A stretch of 64,000 nt of DNA from Penium margaritaceum (Eukaryota; Streptophyta; Zygnematophyceae; Desmidiales; Peniaceae): assembly GCA_023375785.1 (NCBI GenBank), contig SZWC01000521.1, positions 49,519-113,518 on the forward strand. The letters are read 5' to 3'. Made by a program: the position numbers and the translations under genes. The notes beneath the pieces were generated by a model. That model was not told where the DNA came from, searched no databases, and was given only the letters and a program-made list of their open reading frames with translations. Shown one piece after another: positions 18,543 to 29,848 of the stretch (positions are counted from its first letter, which is position 1; each line of letters opens with the position of its first letter).

Positions 18543-19110
18543 TACCCCATGACCCAATAGTATGCATATCCATACACGTGCAGAAGTGACAAAGGTGTGC
18601 AACAAGATGGCCAACAGTCCATACTCGCACATGCCACTCTAAGCCACTCTCAGGCAAGGGACAAAGGCCGATAGAACGAATGACCACTTTCCAGAGAAAT
18701 GCCTTGGTTAGGAATTCAGCTCGTTGCAAGTCCGTGCTAACCCAAATGATGGAGATCACTTGTTGGTCCACAAGATCACGCACAAAGTGATGCTCAACAG
18801 CAATGTGCTTTGTGTGTGCATGAAACGCACCAGATTTCTTTGCATTGGCAAGAGCACTCTGGTTGTCACACCACAAAATGACACAAGATATAGACTGATG
18901 CAAATCACAAATTAGATGATGCAGCCACACCCCCTCAGTAGCCCTAGTCCCTTGTGTAACATAATCAACCTTTGGTGAGCTATGTGTAATACAACCCTAC
19001 TTGTCCTTGCGCCAAGACATCACAATGCCACCCAGTAGGAACACGTTGCCTGTCTGACTATGCCTATCAGGACTCCACATCCATTCACTGTCTGTGTAGC
19101 CATTGACTAC
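18543..19110 (-). pseudogene. Copia D RNase H
   Basis: The minus strand has GYTDSEW (first Asp), SWRKDKxGCITHSS, VWLHHLICDLHQ, CDNQSALANAKK (second Asp), KHIAVEHHFVRDLV and RAEFLTKAFL, in copia RNase H order. The region 18529-18930 is an open frame; the N-terminal part contains a TAG. Confidence 0.85.
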
Positions 19111-20450
19111 CACCAAACACTTCCACAACAAGCAGATTCCAAGATACAGTGTACAAACCATGTACCATACCACTCGTATAGTAAGAACTATACAAAGAGG
19201 TTGATACCAGAGGCAATTTTGGGTTGTGTGGTAGTGGCCAAGTACATCAGAGAGCCGATGAGGTGCTGGTACAGGGTCAGGTCCACGTTCTTTCCCAGCA
19301 GTGCTGGATGGCCCACCTTCATGGCATTCTCCTGGCCAGGTGCGATGGGGGTGGAGGTTGTTGGAACTACACTGAGTAGGTCAGCACACCACTCTCCCAC
19401 AACGCGGGTGTAACGTGCCTGATGCAGCAAGAGTGTTTGTCACTGACAATAACATGCATTTTCCATGCCGAGAAGCACAACTGTAGGACCAAGGTCCTTC
19501 ATCTTATAGGCGTCCTGGAGGAGTGCCTTGGCCTCTTTCATAACCTCCATCAAAGAAGACGTACCAAGAGGTCATCTACGTAGACTAGACTGGCAATGAA
19601 GCTCTTAGTTGTATGTCTGAAAAAGACGGATAGGGTGGCGTCACTCTGTAGATAATAGGCACGCATTAGTGTGCCAGTGATCTCTTAATTCCAAAACCCA
19701 AGTAACTATTTCAAACCGTACAAGGCTTTCCGGAAGCGCCAGAATTTGCTACTGACCTCAAAGTCTGGTGGCTGGACCATAAAAATCCCCTCCTCTAGAC
19801 AACCATGCAGGAATGTGTACTTCACATCTATTCGGTGCAGCTCCAAGTCATGGTGAGAAACAACTCCAAACAGGGAGGGAGCGTTGGTCATGCAGCCAAT
19901 AGGTGTTTTTTTTTTCCGGTTTATAGATGGTCCAGGCAGAAAATCCCTCCAACGGTGTAGACATGTTAGTGAAATCNCCGGAAGCGCCAGAATTTGCTAC
20001 TGACCTCAAAGTCTGGTGGCTGGACCATAAAAATCCCCTCCTCTAGACAACCATGCAGGAATGTGTACTTCACATCTATTCGGTGCAGCTCCAAGTCATG
20101 GTGAGAAACAACTCCAAACAGGGAGGGAGCGTTGGTCATGCAGCCAATAGGTGTTTTTTTTTCGGTTTATAGATGGTCCAGGCAGAAAATCCCTCCAACG
20201 GTGTAGACATGTTAGTGAAATCCTCACCCTCAACATGTGAGAACCCATTGGCCTTCATGCAAGCCTTGCGGCGATCCAATGTGCAGTCAGGCTTCACCTT
20301 CTTCTAAAAGAGTCACTCACCCTGTATAGCCTTCCACCCAGACAAGAGGTCGACAAGCTCATAGACATCATGCTCACAGATGACTCTCAGCTCGTCCTCA
20401 CAAGAAGCACACCATAGCTTTGCATCGTCAACCGAGATTTCCTCCTTCAA
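19110..20450 (-). pseudogene. Copia D reverse transcriptase, with duplicated segment
   Basis: From the N-terminus: YELVDLLSGWKAIQGEW near 20360, KPDCTLDRRKACMKANGFSH near 20260, DLELHRIDVKYTFLHG, FRKALYGLK, an intact YVDDLLV (19571-19582), and YQHLIGSLMYLATTTQPKIA. Stops and shifts are scattered. The stretch 19730-19976 is repeated at 19978-20222 across a single N, which looks like an assembly join, so the true gene probably has one copy. Confidence 0.82.
19730..20222. repeat. 247-bp tandem duplication across an N (probable assembly artefact)
   Basis: 19730-19976 and 19978-20222 are the same except for small length differences at a T/C run. N at 19977 separates them. Confidence 0.92.
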
Positions 20451-20829
20451 TGTACCTGGATCAAGCACTGTTAAGGGAGAAAATTGAGTGGCAAAAATGC
20501 ACGCATTTGGACTCAGTCTGACCGGCTATGACATTACAAGCGACCGGGAACTCACAAGAGACCAACTTGTGGCCGACGAGGCACACTGGATGTACCTTAG
20601 TACGGTTTTCCTCAACATTCAGGCCAAGGGCCTTCGTGCCAGGCTCGCCACTCTGAACAGTACGAGTTGGGCGTGTAGACACCGGGTCAGCAGTCTGCTG
20701 AGCCTAGATTCCAGTGGCCAGAGATGACCACTGTGCTCGCGATAGTAGCCCGCTGCCGAGGTGCTCACCTTAGGTTGCAGAGCAGGCAAGGGAAACAGGT
20801 GCATGTACAAGATTAGGTGTCACTCAAGA

Positions 20830-21105
20830 TGTTGTCACTTGCTTGAGATTAGGTATGTCGGAGGAAATTGCCGCTGACACGAGATCATGTGTACCAGAAG
20901 GGACTTACGCTTGCACGAGATCAGGTGTGCACAAGGGGACGGACACTAGCACTGGATCAAGTGTGCTACAGGGGACTTACACTGGCACGGGATGAGGTGT
21001 GCCATATAGGACTAAAACAGGCATGGAACTAGGGACGCCAGAGGGGACTAACACTAGCTCAAAATCTTGTGTGCCAGAGGGGACTGACACTGGCACAAGA
21101 TTAGG
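20830..21105 (-). repeat. 36-bp minisatellite encoding 12-residue repeats in copia D linker
   Basis: On the minus strand there are seven or more in-frame 12-codon units of the form VPSGTxDLVxVx, for example VPSGTQDFELVL, VPCSTLDPVLVS and VPSGTHDLVSAA. They lie between integrase and RT, where copia polyproteins have a non-conserved linker. Two units carry TAA. Confidence 0.8.
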
Positions 21106-21124
21106 AGGGAACTGATGATACTAA

Positions 21125-22224
21125 TCAGCCCGCAGCCAGAGACCGGATTGCAGGTGCGTCAGCAGTTGTAGACTGGAGCGTAGATGAGGAGGCCCAGACA
21201 GGCCCATCTGTTGGACTAAACTTCTCCATTTGCTTAAAAGCCACACAGGTGGCAGCGTGGTTGGTGGCCAGTGACAAAAAACTGGACAGGACGTGGTGAG
21301 AGTGGTGACGTGGTGAGAGCCTCAAGGACAAGAGAGTCTCGGGACTGGACAGTGCCATGGCAAGCAGGGTCCTAAAAATGTCAGGTCATTGACCGCAGGG
21401 AGATGCACAGGAAGGTACACATGTGACCCCTAGGTGAGACCTTGGACCCTTGCTGGTCCTTTGTGTACCACACAGAGGCGAGGAATCCCCAAATATGAGG
21501 GAAATGAAAATCAGTGTGATGGCCAAACCACACCTCGTACGTCATGAAATGGTGTGGAAGAGGACCATGCAGCAAGCGTTTCCAAACCCACGTCATGTAG
21601 GAGAAGTCCTAAAATGCAAAGGACTCCAGAAGAATGCACTCATACCTCATGGCGCTCCATGGTGCGGTTGCAATGCTCAAACACACTGTTATGCTGTGGT
21701 GTAGCATGGAAGGAGAGCAGGTAAAAAAATAAAGTGCTCGACAAAGTAGTCATCAACTTCGCCAACAATCTTGCCACCACGATCCGAGAAAAACATATGA
21801 AGGGTGTGATGAGACTAATGCAGAGCCATTGCCAGCTACAGGCAGACCGCCAGTGGCGGCATCGCTCTTGTGGTGGAGGTTGTAGACCCACTACATCCGG
21901 GTGATATAATCAGTTAGGATGAGAACATATCAACCCCGATCTGAAAGGGACTCGATGGGGAGGGGACGAAGAAAGTCCGAGTGGATCTGCTCTAGCGGAC
22001 GTCGTTTCCGAGAACTGGATTCAGGATAAGAGCAACAATGCATGTTACCCTGGACACAAAAAGGACAACTGGTCTCAAGTGGCTTCTTGAAGGAAGCCGT
22101 GTCAAGACCAAGAGCTGGTTGAGTTTGAATGATTCTGGATATACACATGAGCTCACATGGCATGTACGGCAATCCAGCAAGCGTTGGTGCTCAGGGGAGA
22201 GAAAACTAGTGCCAAACACATGCG

Positions 22225-22225
<1 letters not shown>
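21125..22225 (-). pseudogene. Copia D integrase
   Basis: Zinc and first Asp regions read from about 22220 down: CPFCVQGNMHCCSY, then PLEQIHSDFLRPLPIE and YVLILTDYITRM (near 21930). A Glu-region fragment (HNSVFEHCNRTMERHEV) and the C-terminal VWFGHHTDFHFPHIWGFLASV (near 21500) follow with frameshifts. The order fits copia integrase, but the core is heavily damaged. Confidence 0.7.
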
Positions 22226-22306
<81 letters not shown>

Positions 22307-22372
22307 NNNNNNNNNNNNNNNNNNNNAAGCGTTGGTGCTCAGGGGAGAGAAAACTAGTGCCAAACACATGCG

Positions 22373-22400
<28 letters not shown>
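22179..22400. repeat. (GA)n microsatellite with 20-N gap and identical flanking copies
   Basis: Two GA tracts (about 22227-22304 and 22375-22404) flank Ns at 22307-22326. The 53 bases at 22179-22231 recur exactly at 22327-22379, so the gap is probably false and the two sides overlap. Confidence 0.9.
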
Positions 22401-22404
<4 letters not shown>

Positions 22405-22408
<4 letters not shown>

Positions 22409-22900
22409 AACGGAGGGAATTTTGTGAGACATGATAAAAAGTCACCAACAATTGAGGCACAAAACACAATGGCATGGGTGTCAAGAGCAGTCACTGTGAC
22501 ACAGTCAGGAGCGTGCTCAACAGTGAGACCCATCCTTGTGCATGCACAAACATAGAGCAGGCTGAGCTCAAGAGCAAGGACAAAGACTGCAAAAAAATGT
22601 ACTAGGGGCCAAAAGGACCATCAAATTGCACAACCCCAACTCCCTCTATAGGAAACAACTGACGAGACTCGAGGCAAATGGACTGGATGGACGTAACAAG
22701 ACTGTGCAAAATGAAGTCACTACGACGACAAGTCATATGATGGGTGACAACAGAGTCAATGATCCAGTTTTCACTCAGCTCACAACCAGTTTTCTACACT
22801 TAACAACATGCCATTGAACACTCTGCCTCTACTGGACATGAAGCAGAGGAATCAGGACAACGACAAACAATGTGGACATGTGACTCGTCAAGCTAGTCTG
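22405..22900 (-). pseudogene. Copia D protease region
   Basis: Near 22775-22735 the minus strand reads NWIIDSVVTHHMT, the copia protease active site with Val for Gly in DSG. The flanking sequence fits the usual stretch between zinc knuckle and integrase, but no knuckle is readable. Confidence 0.6.
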
Positions 22901-23785
22901 TACTGACAGGTCCATCCTCATCACAAGTCAAATGATCTCCCCACAAGCATCATCACAGGCAACCGACACAATACAAAAATCTATCTGGAGACCATCTGGC
23001 TGTGACAACACACTCACACCTCCCTCAATACGAACCTCTAGCAGCTAAAAAAGCTCCACGATAGTGCGATCCCAAGGGTCCATATCACCACTATTACATG
23101 GTAAAACGGTTGCGTCTACTATAGTCGTGGGTGTGGCATAACCTGTCCGTCTGTCATCGGAGGACATGCACTCCGTGTGCATGATCTGAGGCTAATCAAG
23201 GTGTTATTCACTCTCTGTGTAGCGATGAGTGTCCCTCTAGCTCTAGTAGTGGAAAAAACGTCCACTTCTGCTGCTCATTGGTTGATGCTGTTGCTATTAT
23301 TGTCCCTTGTTGCGTCTCCTTTTCCCCTTTTTCTTCTGTGTGGCTGATGTAGTACTCAGAGTCTGGTCGATAGGAGTAGAAAGGAGGACGAAGCGGTGGA
23401 GGTGGGACAGGCACACTCGGACTGAGGTGTTGGAGGGATCACAGCCGATGCTACAACAAGTGGACTGCTAATGGGCAACGACAACCCCATGAACCGGTGT
23501 ATCCTGAAGAAAGTAGAGATGAGTCCAAAGCAGTAGGTATAGTGCCACCAACAATGCAGAGAGGACCACATGGTTGAAGCCAGTAAAGAGCTTCACGTGG
23601 TCCAAATGTGTCCCCATCATGATGGCATCAAGTGCCCACCATTGCATCCCGCCACCAGTCCCAAGGCGCGTGTAAAGGTGCATGGTGTGCCTCCAACAGA
23701 CTGTTGCGAGCCCCATAAGACCCTGACAGAGGGAGTGGAACTCACAAAGTCGAGCCATCCTTGTGGCATGGGTCTCCATAGGGAG
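22900..23785 (-). pseudogene. Copia D gag remnant
   Basis: The minus-strand segment (23785-23530) with CEFHSLCQGL, YTRLGTGGGMQWWALDAIMMG and LLVALYLLL aligns with gag of copia I (EFSSLHMRES ... PPPHGALLTIKNG ... LEALVAHITL). It is cut at 23790 by gypsy 2. Confidence 0.6.
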
Positions 23786-23790
23786 CTGTG

Positions 23791-24340
23791 TGTTACATAC
23801 CAGACATACACGAGCCCCTAATCTTTCCAAATGGGCATTTCTATTATTACACAAACAGCCCATCGTGTTGCAAGACCGCAATGTTCACATTGACGGTCAA
23901 AGACAAACCGGCCAACTGCCCCGCCCTCAGTGCACCTTCCCGAACCTTCCGCCAACTTCGACCACTCTTGCAAATCTACGACAGAAGTATCACAACCTTT
24001 TGGTCGACTTCTCAACATTCGGAGATGAATCTGGATTTATAAAGATGCATCTCCCATCTTCATCATCAATTCTTGAAGACCCTTGACTTCTCGGCGGACT
24101 TCCTCGAATCCAACCACTCACGACGCGACTCCGCACGCATATTTCGACAATCATCCCAACGACCCCGACTATGCCTCATTCGCAACTCGACACTTGTATA
24201 TGTATGATCGCTCATTTAGACACTTGTCATTGAATTACACTTACCGCTAATTACAAATTGCTCAAGTGTCCCAAATTCTAAGTTTTGTTCTACCTTGCAA
24301 CTTTTACTTGTTCACCATCTATGCTCCATTTAGCATAACA
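23791..24340 (+). repeat. Gypsy 2 5' LTR
   Basis: It begins TGTTACATACCAGACATACA and ends TTTAGCATAACA. Its start matches the gypsy 1 LTR. Confidence 0.88.
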
Positions 24341-24356
24341 CCTGGTATCAAAGCGT
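24341..24356 (+). promoter_or_regulatory. Gypsy 2 primer binding site
   Basis: TGGTATCAAAGC follows the LTR after two bases; 11 of 12 match the initiator tRNA-Met 3'-end complement. Confidence 0.82.
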
Positions 24357-24522
24357 AGCGGTACTGGAGAGGCACTCGACTATTTTACCCATCCGGAGGA
24401 CTACCTCACACAAGCTGTCAATGCATCTTGCACGTCAAGACTTTGCAGACTTTTTTACTACAACGTGAGGCAAGCAAGCGCAACCGACGGCCAGCAGCGG
24501 GTCATCGGAGACAACTTCGGGG

Positions 24523-25780
24523 ATGGAGGAGCAGAGCGTGCCGATGCATGTGAACCCTGAGGTGAGATCAAACGCAGGCATGGCAGGCTATACGGCAGCT
24601 GGTTCAATCCCTACGGCGTCAAAAACCAATCCGGTTGCGGACTCCACGGTGATAAACCAGCCGCCCCTACCAACAGCCTCAACGATGACAGCAGGGACAA
24701 CAGGTGGCACTAGATGACAGGCGCGGATCAATGAGGAACTGGAGAACAGGATCTCCACGCTTAAAGGAATCAACAACCATCTGCTTCAACAACTCAACAT
24801 TTTAATGGAGGCACTTTGCAATGCAAACGCACATGAAGTGGTGCTCATCAAGAGAAATTCCAAAATCTCGAGAGAATCCAAAATTTGTCCCGCTACACCA
24901 GAACTGTTTTATCCTACAAATTCAAAAGGACCAACAGTTTGGATGTGGCTAAAGAGTTCGGAGGTGTACTTCACCACTGCTGGGGTCAACAATGATCAGA
25001 TTAAAATTGACCTTGCGGCTACGCTTTTGCATTGTATGGCGCTTAGTTGGTGATCCGATCTCAAGACCATCCAACAGCAATAGGAGACCGACGAAACATC
25101 ATCAATGATTGACAGGCCTCGTCTCATATCGCCGACCGCAGGCGTTCTACTCTTGGAGCTGATCAACCCACAGTGGCAAGACGCATTGACTCCACCAACC
25201 GACTGGAGTGAATTCTCGCGCGCAATGCTCGCACGCTTTAGATGAGTGAACAAGAAGTCCAACACACGGGACAAGCACTAGCGTCTACGTCAGCATTCCA
25301 GCATAGGAGAGTACACACAGAGATTCCACGAGATCATTACTGGAGCAGACATTGCCCCCGAAGAACTCTGTTTCCACTACAACAACAACCTAAAGTGAGA
25401 TATCCGGCAAGCAATGGCTTTTTTTGGCATCCAAAATGACTTGCCACAAAAGATTGCAGTAGTAGAAAGAATCAGCAACACCGACTACAACATTCAGATC
25501 TAAGAATCCTACGGTTGGCAACCTCCTAACCACGATTATTGTGGAAACAAAAAGAACCAGTTAACGGACTCCTCCACTCCGATGGAAGTGGACGTCGTCG
25601 ACCAAAGAGATATACAAACCTGCTATAACTACAGAAAAGTTTGGCACATTACTCGCAAGTGCCGGGGCAAACAATAGGCTGAAAAGGGGAGCAAGTCGCA
25701 GAAAAATGAGTCAGGAAATGACAAAGGGCAGGAGTGAAAGGCACAACTCTTGTCCCCACGAAGCGATATGCACCAAACAA
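24523..25780 (+). pseudogene. Gypsy 2 gag
   Basis: It has a variable N-terminus (from ATG 24523), a coiled segment INNHLLQQLNILMEAL, and the gag core WMWLKSSEVYFTTAGVNNDQ ... CMALSW near 24940-25050. A damaged CCHC knuckle CYNYRKVWHITRKC (near 25620-25665) has Tyr for its second Cys. TAG, TGA and shifts break it. Confidence 0.78.
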
Positions 25781-25879
25781 TTGCCTATCTGAACGGCCTA
25801 CATCGTTGCAGGGGGTTTCTGAGATCATGAAGTTCGACGTGGGGTATGAGCGAAACCGACGGGCAATACTACTAAACGT

Positions 25880-26180
25880 TTAGCCTTGAGGATGCAAAAG
25901 TTGAAAAACGGTACTGGCACTACTAGATGGAGGAGCTTCAAACAGCTTTGTGAGCAACGACATGGTTCGCAAACTAGGTTTACAGACCAAACCAGGGGTG
26001 TTTGAAAGAAAGACAGTCAGGGGGAGATTTTAGATAGAGAGACTCTGAGAACCACTACGACTATAAGTGAGAGGTCTACGGGATGTAACAGTCTGGAGGT
26101 CTTGTCCAATGAGTGATCACAAAATCATCCTTGAATAAGATTTTGTGTACCGGCACAATCCACAGGTTGATTGGAACAAC
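25880..26180 (+). pseudogene. Gypsy 2 protease
   Basis: VLALLDGGASNSFVSNDMVRKLGL (25910-25985 region, first 19 residues diagnostic) is the retropepsin DSGA box with Gly for Ser. Downstream sequence is shifted. Confidence 0.7.
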
Positions 26181-26369
26181 GGTGACGTCTACATGGAGAT
26201 CGACAGTGCCAAACGACAATTTGTGCATGTGAGATGGAAGCCAATAGTGGAAGCAGCAGCGGTGGAAGCAGCAGAGGAAGCCGCGGAAGCTGAAACGTGA
26301 AAACCTGTGAAGCTGATACTACTTAACTTAGCCAAGCACTGCATACAATGAGGAGCTCGTGCGTGGCTC

Positions 26370-27420
26370 ATACATCTCAAGCCCACGGGAGAAGCGAAAG
26401 TGGCATCAGCTGATTCATCATCGGCCTCATCAGCATCATCGGCCTCATCACCATCATCGGCATCCACAAAGTTCACGATGGTACTTGAAGAGTTTGCACC
26501 ACTCATCCAAGAGTTTCCAAGCATCTTCCCCAACGAACTCCAGAGAACCTTACCTCTTCAACGAGACATCGACCATGGCATCTAATTGAAGCCGGGCAGC
26601 AGATCCACAGTTCAAGGGGCCTATCGGATAAGCAATTACGAGCTGACCGAGCTGAAAAGCATCTCGACAAGATGCTCTTTCAAGGGTTCATCCGCCCTTC
26701 GCGTCATCGTACGCCGCACCAGTACTGTTTCTATAAACGAAACTGGTGAGATGCGGATGTGCATTGACTATCAGGAATTGAACAACGCTACCATCAAGAA
26801 CCCTCTTCCCCATGATGATGAGCTTTCCGACCAACTCGGAGGGGCTCGAGTTTTCAACAAAATCCACTTACGCATCGGATATCTTCAGATACGTGTGGCA
26901 GACGTTGACATCAAGAAGACGGCGTTCCAAACTTGCTACGGGCATTTTGAGTTCACGGTGATGCCGTTCAGACTAATGAATGCTCTGAGGACATTTATGG
27001 CTACAATGATTAGCATTTTGTGCCCATACCTTGACGATTTTGTTGTGGTGTGCCTCAATGAAACTCTGGTGTACAACCACACCTAGGAGGAGCACAATGA
27101 ACATCTTCAAAAAGTCCTTGAATTTTGACAAAGAGATTTTTTTCGGAAAAAATCTTGAAATACGACTTTGTTTCTCGTTTGATCAAGTTTTTGGGCCACG
27201 TCATCAATGGTGGATGGTTCACCTTGGAGTAAAAAGTGTCAGTAGTTGTTGATTGGCCAACATTGACCAACGTTCAAGAAATTCAAGTTTTTCTTGGCTT
27301 GTACAATTACTACCGGCGATTCGTATAGGATTACGCCCGAGTGTAAGCTCCTCTTTTTGACCTCACTCAAAAGAAAACAAGCGGCGGTGAGGAGCCAGCA
27401 AACAAGAAGCGTGCACCGCT
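26370..27420 (+). pseudogene. Gypsy 2 reverse transcriptase
   Basis: The N-terminal part has TMVLEEFAPLIQEFPSIFP. The main frame (26586-27086) contains [52 protein letters not shown] and YLDDFVVV, so the catalytic YLDD is intact. A frameshift then leads to the thumb (LGHVINGG). This is the best-preserved gypsy RT in the window. Confidence 0.85.
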
Positions 27421-27424
27421 TCAC

Positions 27425-27730
27425 AAAACGCTTTGACCTTGGCGCCAGCCCTACGATTGGCCGATCCAACTACCAACTACGTCAGGGCCACGGATGCATC
27501 AGATCAAGCCATTGGTGCAGTTCTTCTGCAAGACCACGGCAACGGTAAACAACCGGTTGCCTACATGTCACAGAAACTACGAGGAACAGACCTCAACTAC
27601 GCACTACACGAGAAAGAGACACTGGAAGTCGTGCACGCTCTCAGGACGTGGCCATGCTAACTGGAGTGCCCCCAATGCATCGTACGCACCATCCACCACG
27701 CGTTAAACTATTTGAAGATGCAGCCAAACC
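27425..27730 (+). pseudogene. Gypsy 2 RNase H
   Basis: YVRATDASDQAIGAVLLQD (Asp box), PVAYMSQKLRGTDLNYALHEKE and LEVVHAL match gypsy RNase H. The frame stays open to 27660 and then stops. Confidence 0.82.
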
Positions 27731-27779
27731 TCAGTCGACGTCAAACCCAACGGATGGATTTCCTAGAATCCGGGTTTGA

Positions 27780-29300
27780 CGACAATATCGAGTACCGGCC
27801 AGGCAAAACCAACCCGGCAGACGCACTGAGCCTCCAACCAGGTTTAATGGCTAACGTGGCAACGCTACAGCTAAAGTGAGACCCGTAACTTAAACGGCTA
27901 TTTGCACGAGGCTACGAGCAGCACGGCGGATATGACAAGGCAGATTCCGGCACGACGCACCCTAGTGGCAACGGCGCTTTACTCGTCAGGTGGTCGTCCC
28001 CCCAAACGACTAGTTTTGCCGTATGGTTCTTGAAGAATGCCACGACACAGGACCAGGTGGACACTTTGGAGAGGACAAGTTGCTAAAGAAGCTGGCGAAA
28101 AACTATTGGTGGGACAAGATGCATTCCGACATGGCCAACTTCTGCAAAAGATGCGACACATGTCAGCGATAAAAAATCCCGCCGCACACGGCCACCCGCA
28201 CTCCTGCAACCGCTCCCTGATCCGACGGAACCATGGGCTGACATCTCCATGGACTTTGCCACGGAATTGCCAGTCAAACCCAAGGGATATGATGCATTCC
28301 TCGTGGTCATCGACAGGTTTTCCAAAATGTCCCACTTCATTCCGACAATGATGACCATCACTTCTTCTAAACAACATTGTGCGGCTACACGGCGTACCGA
28401 GAACCATCACAAGTGACAGAGACGATCGATTTACCACCTTTTTTTGGCACAAATTGATAACTCGCTACGGTAGTAGAATTCAGCTTTCAACGCTTTCATC
28501 CTCAAACTGATGGTCAAACTGAACTGACCAATCAGACGCTTGAACAGCTTCTCCAAACACTATGCGAGCCTCACGAGACGGATTGGGCACGAAAACTCCC
28601 AACAGTCGAAGTTGCATGTAATTTGGCAATTCCACTACAAGGGGAAAAAATCCTTTTAAAGTAGTGTATGGCAAACTCCCCGTCACACCAGCCAGTAAAC
28701 ACAGTCGCAGCAACATTCCCGTAGTCGATGTTCAACACCGGGACTTCACCACCATCTGGGAGGAAACACGGTAGACACTCGTGAAGACACAAGCAGCGAT
28801 GAAATGAGCACCTGACCAACATCGCAATGACAATGTATTCGCTTCTGGCGACAAAGTCCTTCTAACCTTAGCAAACATCAAACTCCGCAGAGCCAACTGT
28901 TCAAAGCTCAAACCCTGATGGTTGGGACCGTTTGAGATTGAGTGCATGCAGACCCCCATGGTTGCATGACTCAAACTCCATGATACTACGCAAGTTCATC
29001 CAGTGTTCCATGTCAACAGTCTCAAGCACTACCAGGACCCCGGGGAGAAATTCCCTGGCAGAAACATACCTCCCCCACCTCACGTTCAAGTAGATGAGGG
29101 CACAGAGTACGTCATCGAGGACATCCTTGGCCATCGAGGATGTGCAAAAACAATAGAATATCTCGTAAAGTGGCACGACTAGGACGCCACGCACAACAGC
29201 TAGGAACCCTACAACAACCTCCGAGACGTCAATTACCTCATTGACCGTTACTACCGTCATTTCCAGGCCAAATATGTACGCGCGCCGGGACGTTGCGGCT
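27780..29300 (+). pseudogene. Gypsy 2 integrase with chromodomain-like tail
   Basis: IEYRPGKTNPADALS (27790) precedes the zinc region (LEECHDTGPGGHFGEDKLL ... CKRCDTCQR). Next come the first Asp in ISMDFATELP, YDAFLVVIDRFSKM, QTDGQTELTNQTLEQL (Glu), and KLPTVEVACN. The tail reads YVIEDILGHRG ... YLVKWHD ... EPYNNLRDVNYLIDRYYRHF (29105-29270), a chromodomain-like pattern with TAG for aromatic residues. It ends just before the polypurine tract. Confidence 0.8.
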
Positions 29301-29315
29301 AAAAAAGGGAGGAAG
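29301..29315 (+). promoter_or_regulatory. Gypsy 2 polypurine tract
   Basis: AAAAAAGGGAGGAAG directly abuts the 3' LTR. Confidence 0.82.
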
Positions 29316-29843
29316 TGTTAAGTACCAGACGTACACAAGCCGTTAATCTTTCCGAGTGGGCTTTTCTATTATTACACAAAGAGATATTGACTCCGACGGT
29401 CAAGGGCAAGCCGGCCAACTGCCCCATCCTCAGTGCACCTTCCCAAACCTTCTGACAACTTCGACCACTCTCATGAATCTACGATAGAAGTATCACGACC
29501 TTTTGGTTGACTTCTCGATGTTCTGAGAAGAATCTGGATTTGTAAAGATGCATCTTGCATCTTCAATGTCGATTCTATAAGACCCCCAAATTTTCGGCCA
29601 AAATTCTCGAATCCGACGACTCATGACGCGACTCCGCGCGCGTCACTCGACAGTCAATTCTACGACCACGACTATGCCTCATTCGCAAGTGGACACTTTT
29701 ATGCATATGATCGATCATTTCATAATTTGTCATCTAAGTACAATTACCGCTCATTGTAAATTGCTCAAGTGTCCCAAATTCTAAATCGTGTTCTGCTACA
29801 CAACTTCTACCTGTTCACCATCTACGCTCCGTTCGTCATAACA
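29316..29843 (+). repeat. Gypsy 2 3' LTR
   Basis: It starts TGTTAAGTACCAGACGTACA and ends GTTCGTCATAACA. It is 22 bp shorter than the 5' LTR, mostly from one gap near 29382. Confidence 0.88.
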
Positions 29844-29848
29844 CAGTG

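Larger units (their letters stand above)
18264..23790 (-). mobile_element. Copia D, interrupted Ty1/copia element
   Basis: On the minus strand: part of gag (to 23785), protease, integrase, a repeat-bearing linker, RT, RNase H, and a 3' LTR at 18264-18541. Gag is cut by gypsy 2 at 23790. A D-type LTR at 37299-37910, with an adjoining primer-like site on the proper strand, is probably its 5' LTR. D would then span 18264-37910 with gypsy 2 and copia E nested inside. The sequences next to the outer LTR ends (GTTAT and CTGTG) do not match, so this is not proven. Two assembly duplications lie inside. Confidence 0.75.
23791..29843 (+). mobile_element. Gypsy 2, full-length but decayed Ty3/gypsy element
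   Basis: LTRs 23791-24340 and 29316-29843 flank gag, protease, RT, RNase H, integrase and a chromodomain-like tail. Flanks CTGTG (23786-23790) and CAGTG (29844-29848) match at 4 of 5, a likely target duplication inside copia D gag. The LTRs are clearly diverged (I estimate 80-85% identity by eye, with one length change), so the insertion is old. Confidence 0.88.

Noticed and set aside
22038-22484. Arg-Glu and Ser-Leu repeat proteins
   Set aside because: They come from the (GA)n tract and the N gap.
27494-27706. Second frame over gypsy 2 RNase H
   Set aside because: It is a shadow of the frame with the ATDASDQAIGAVLLQD motif.
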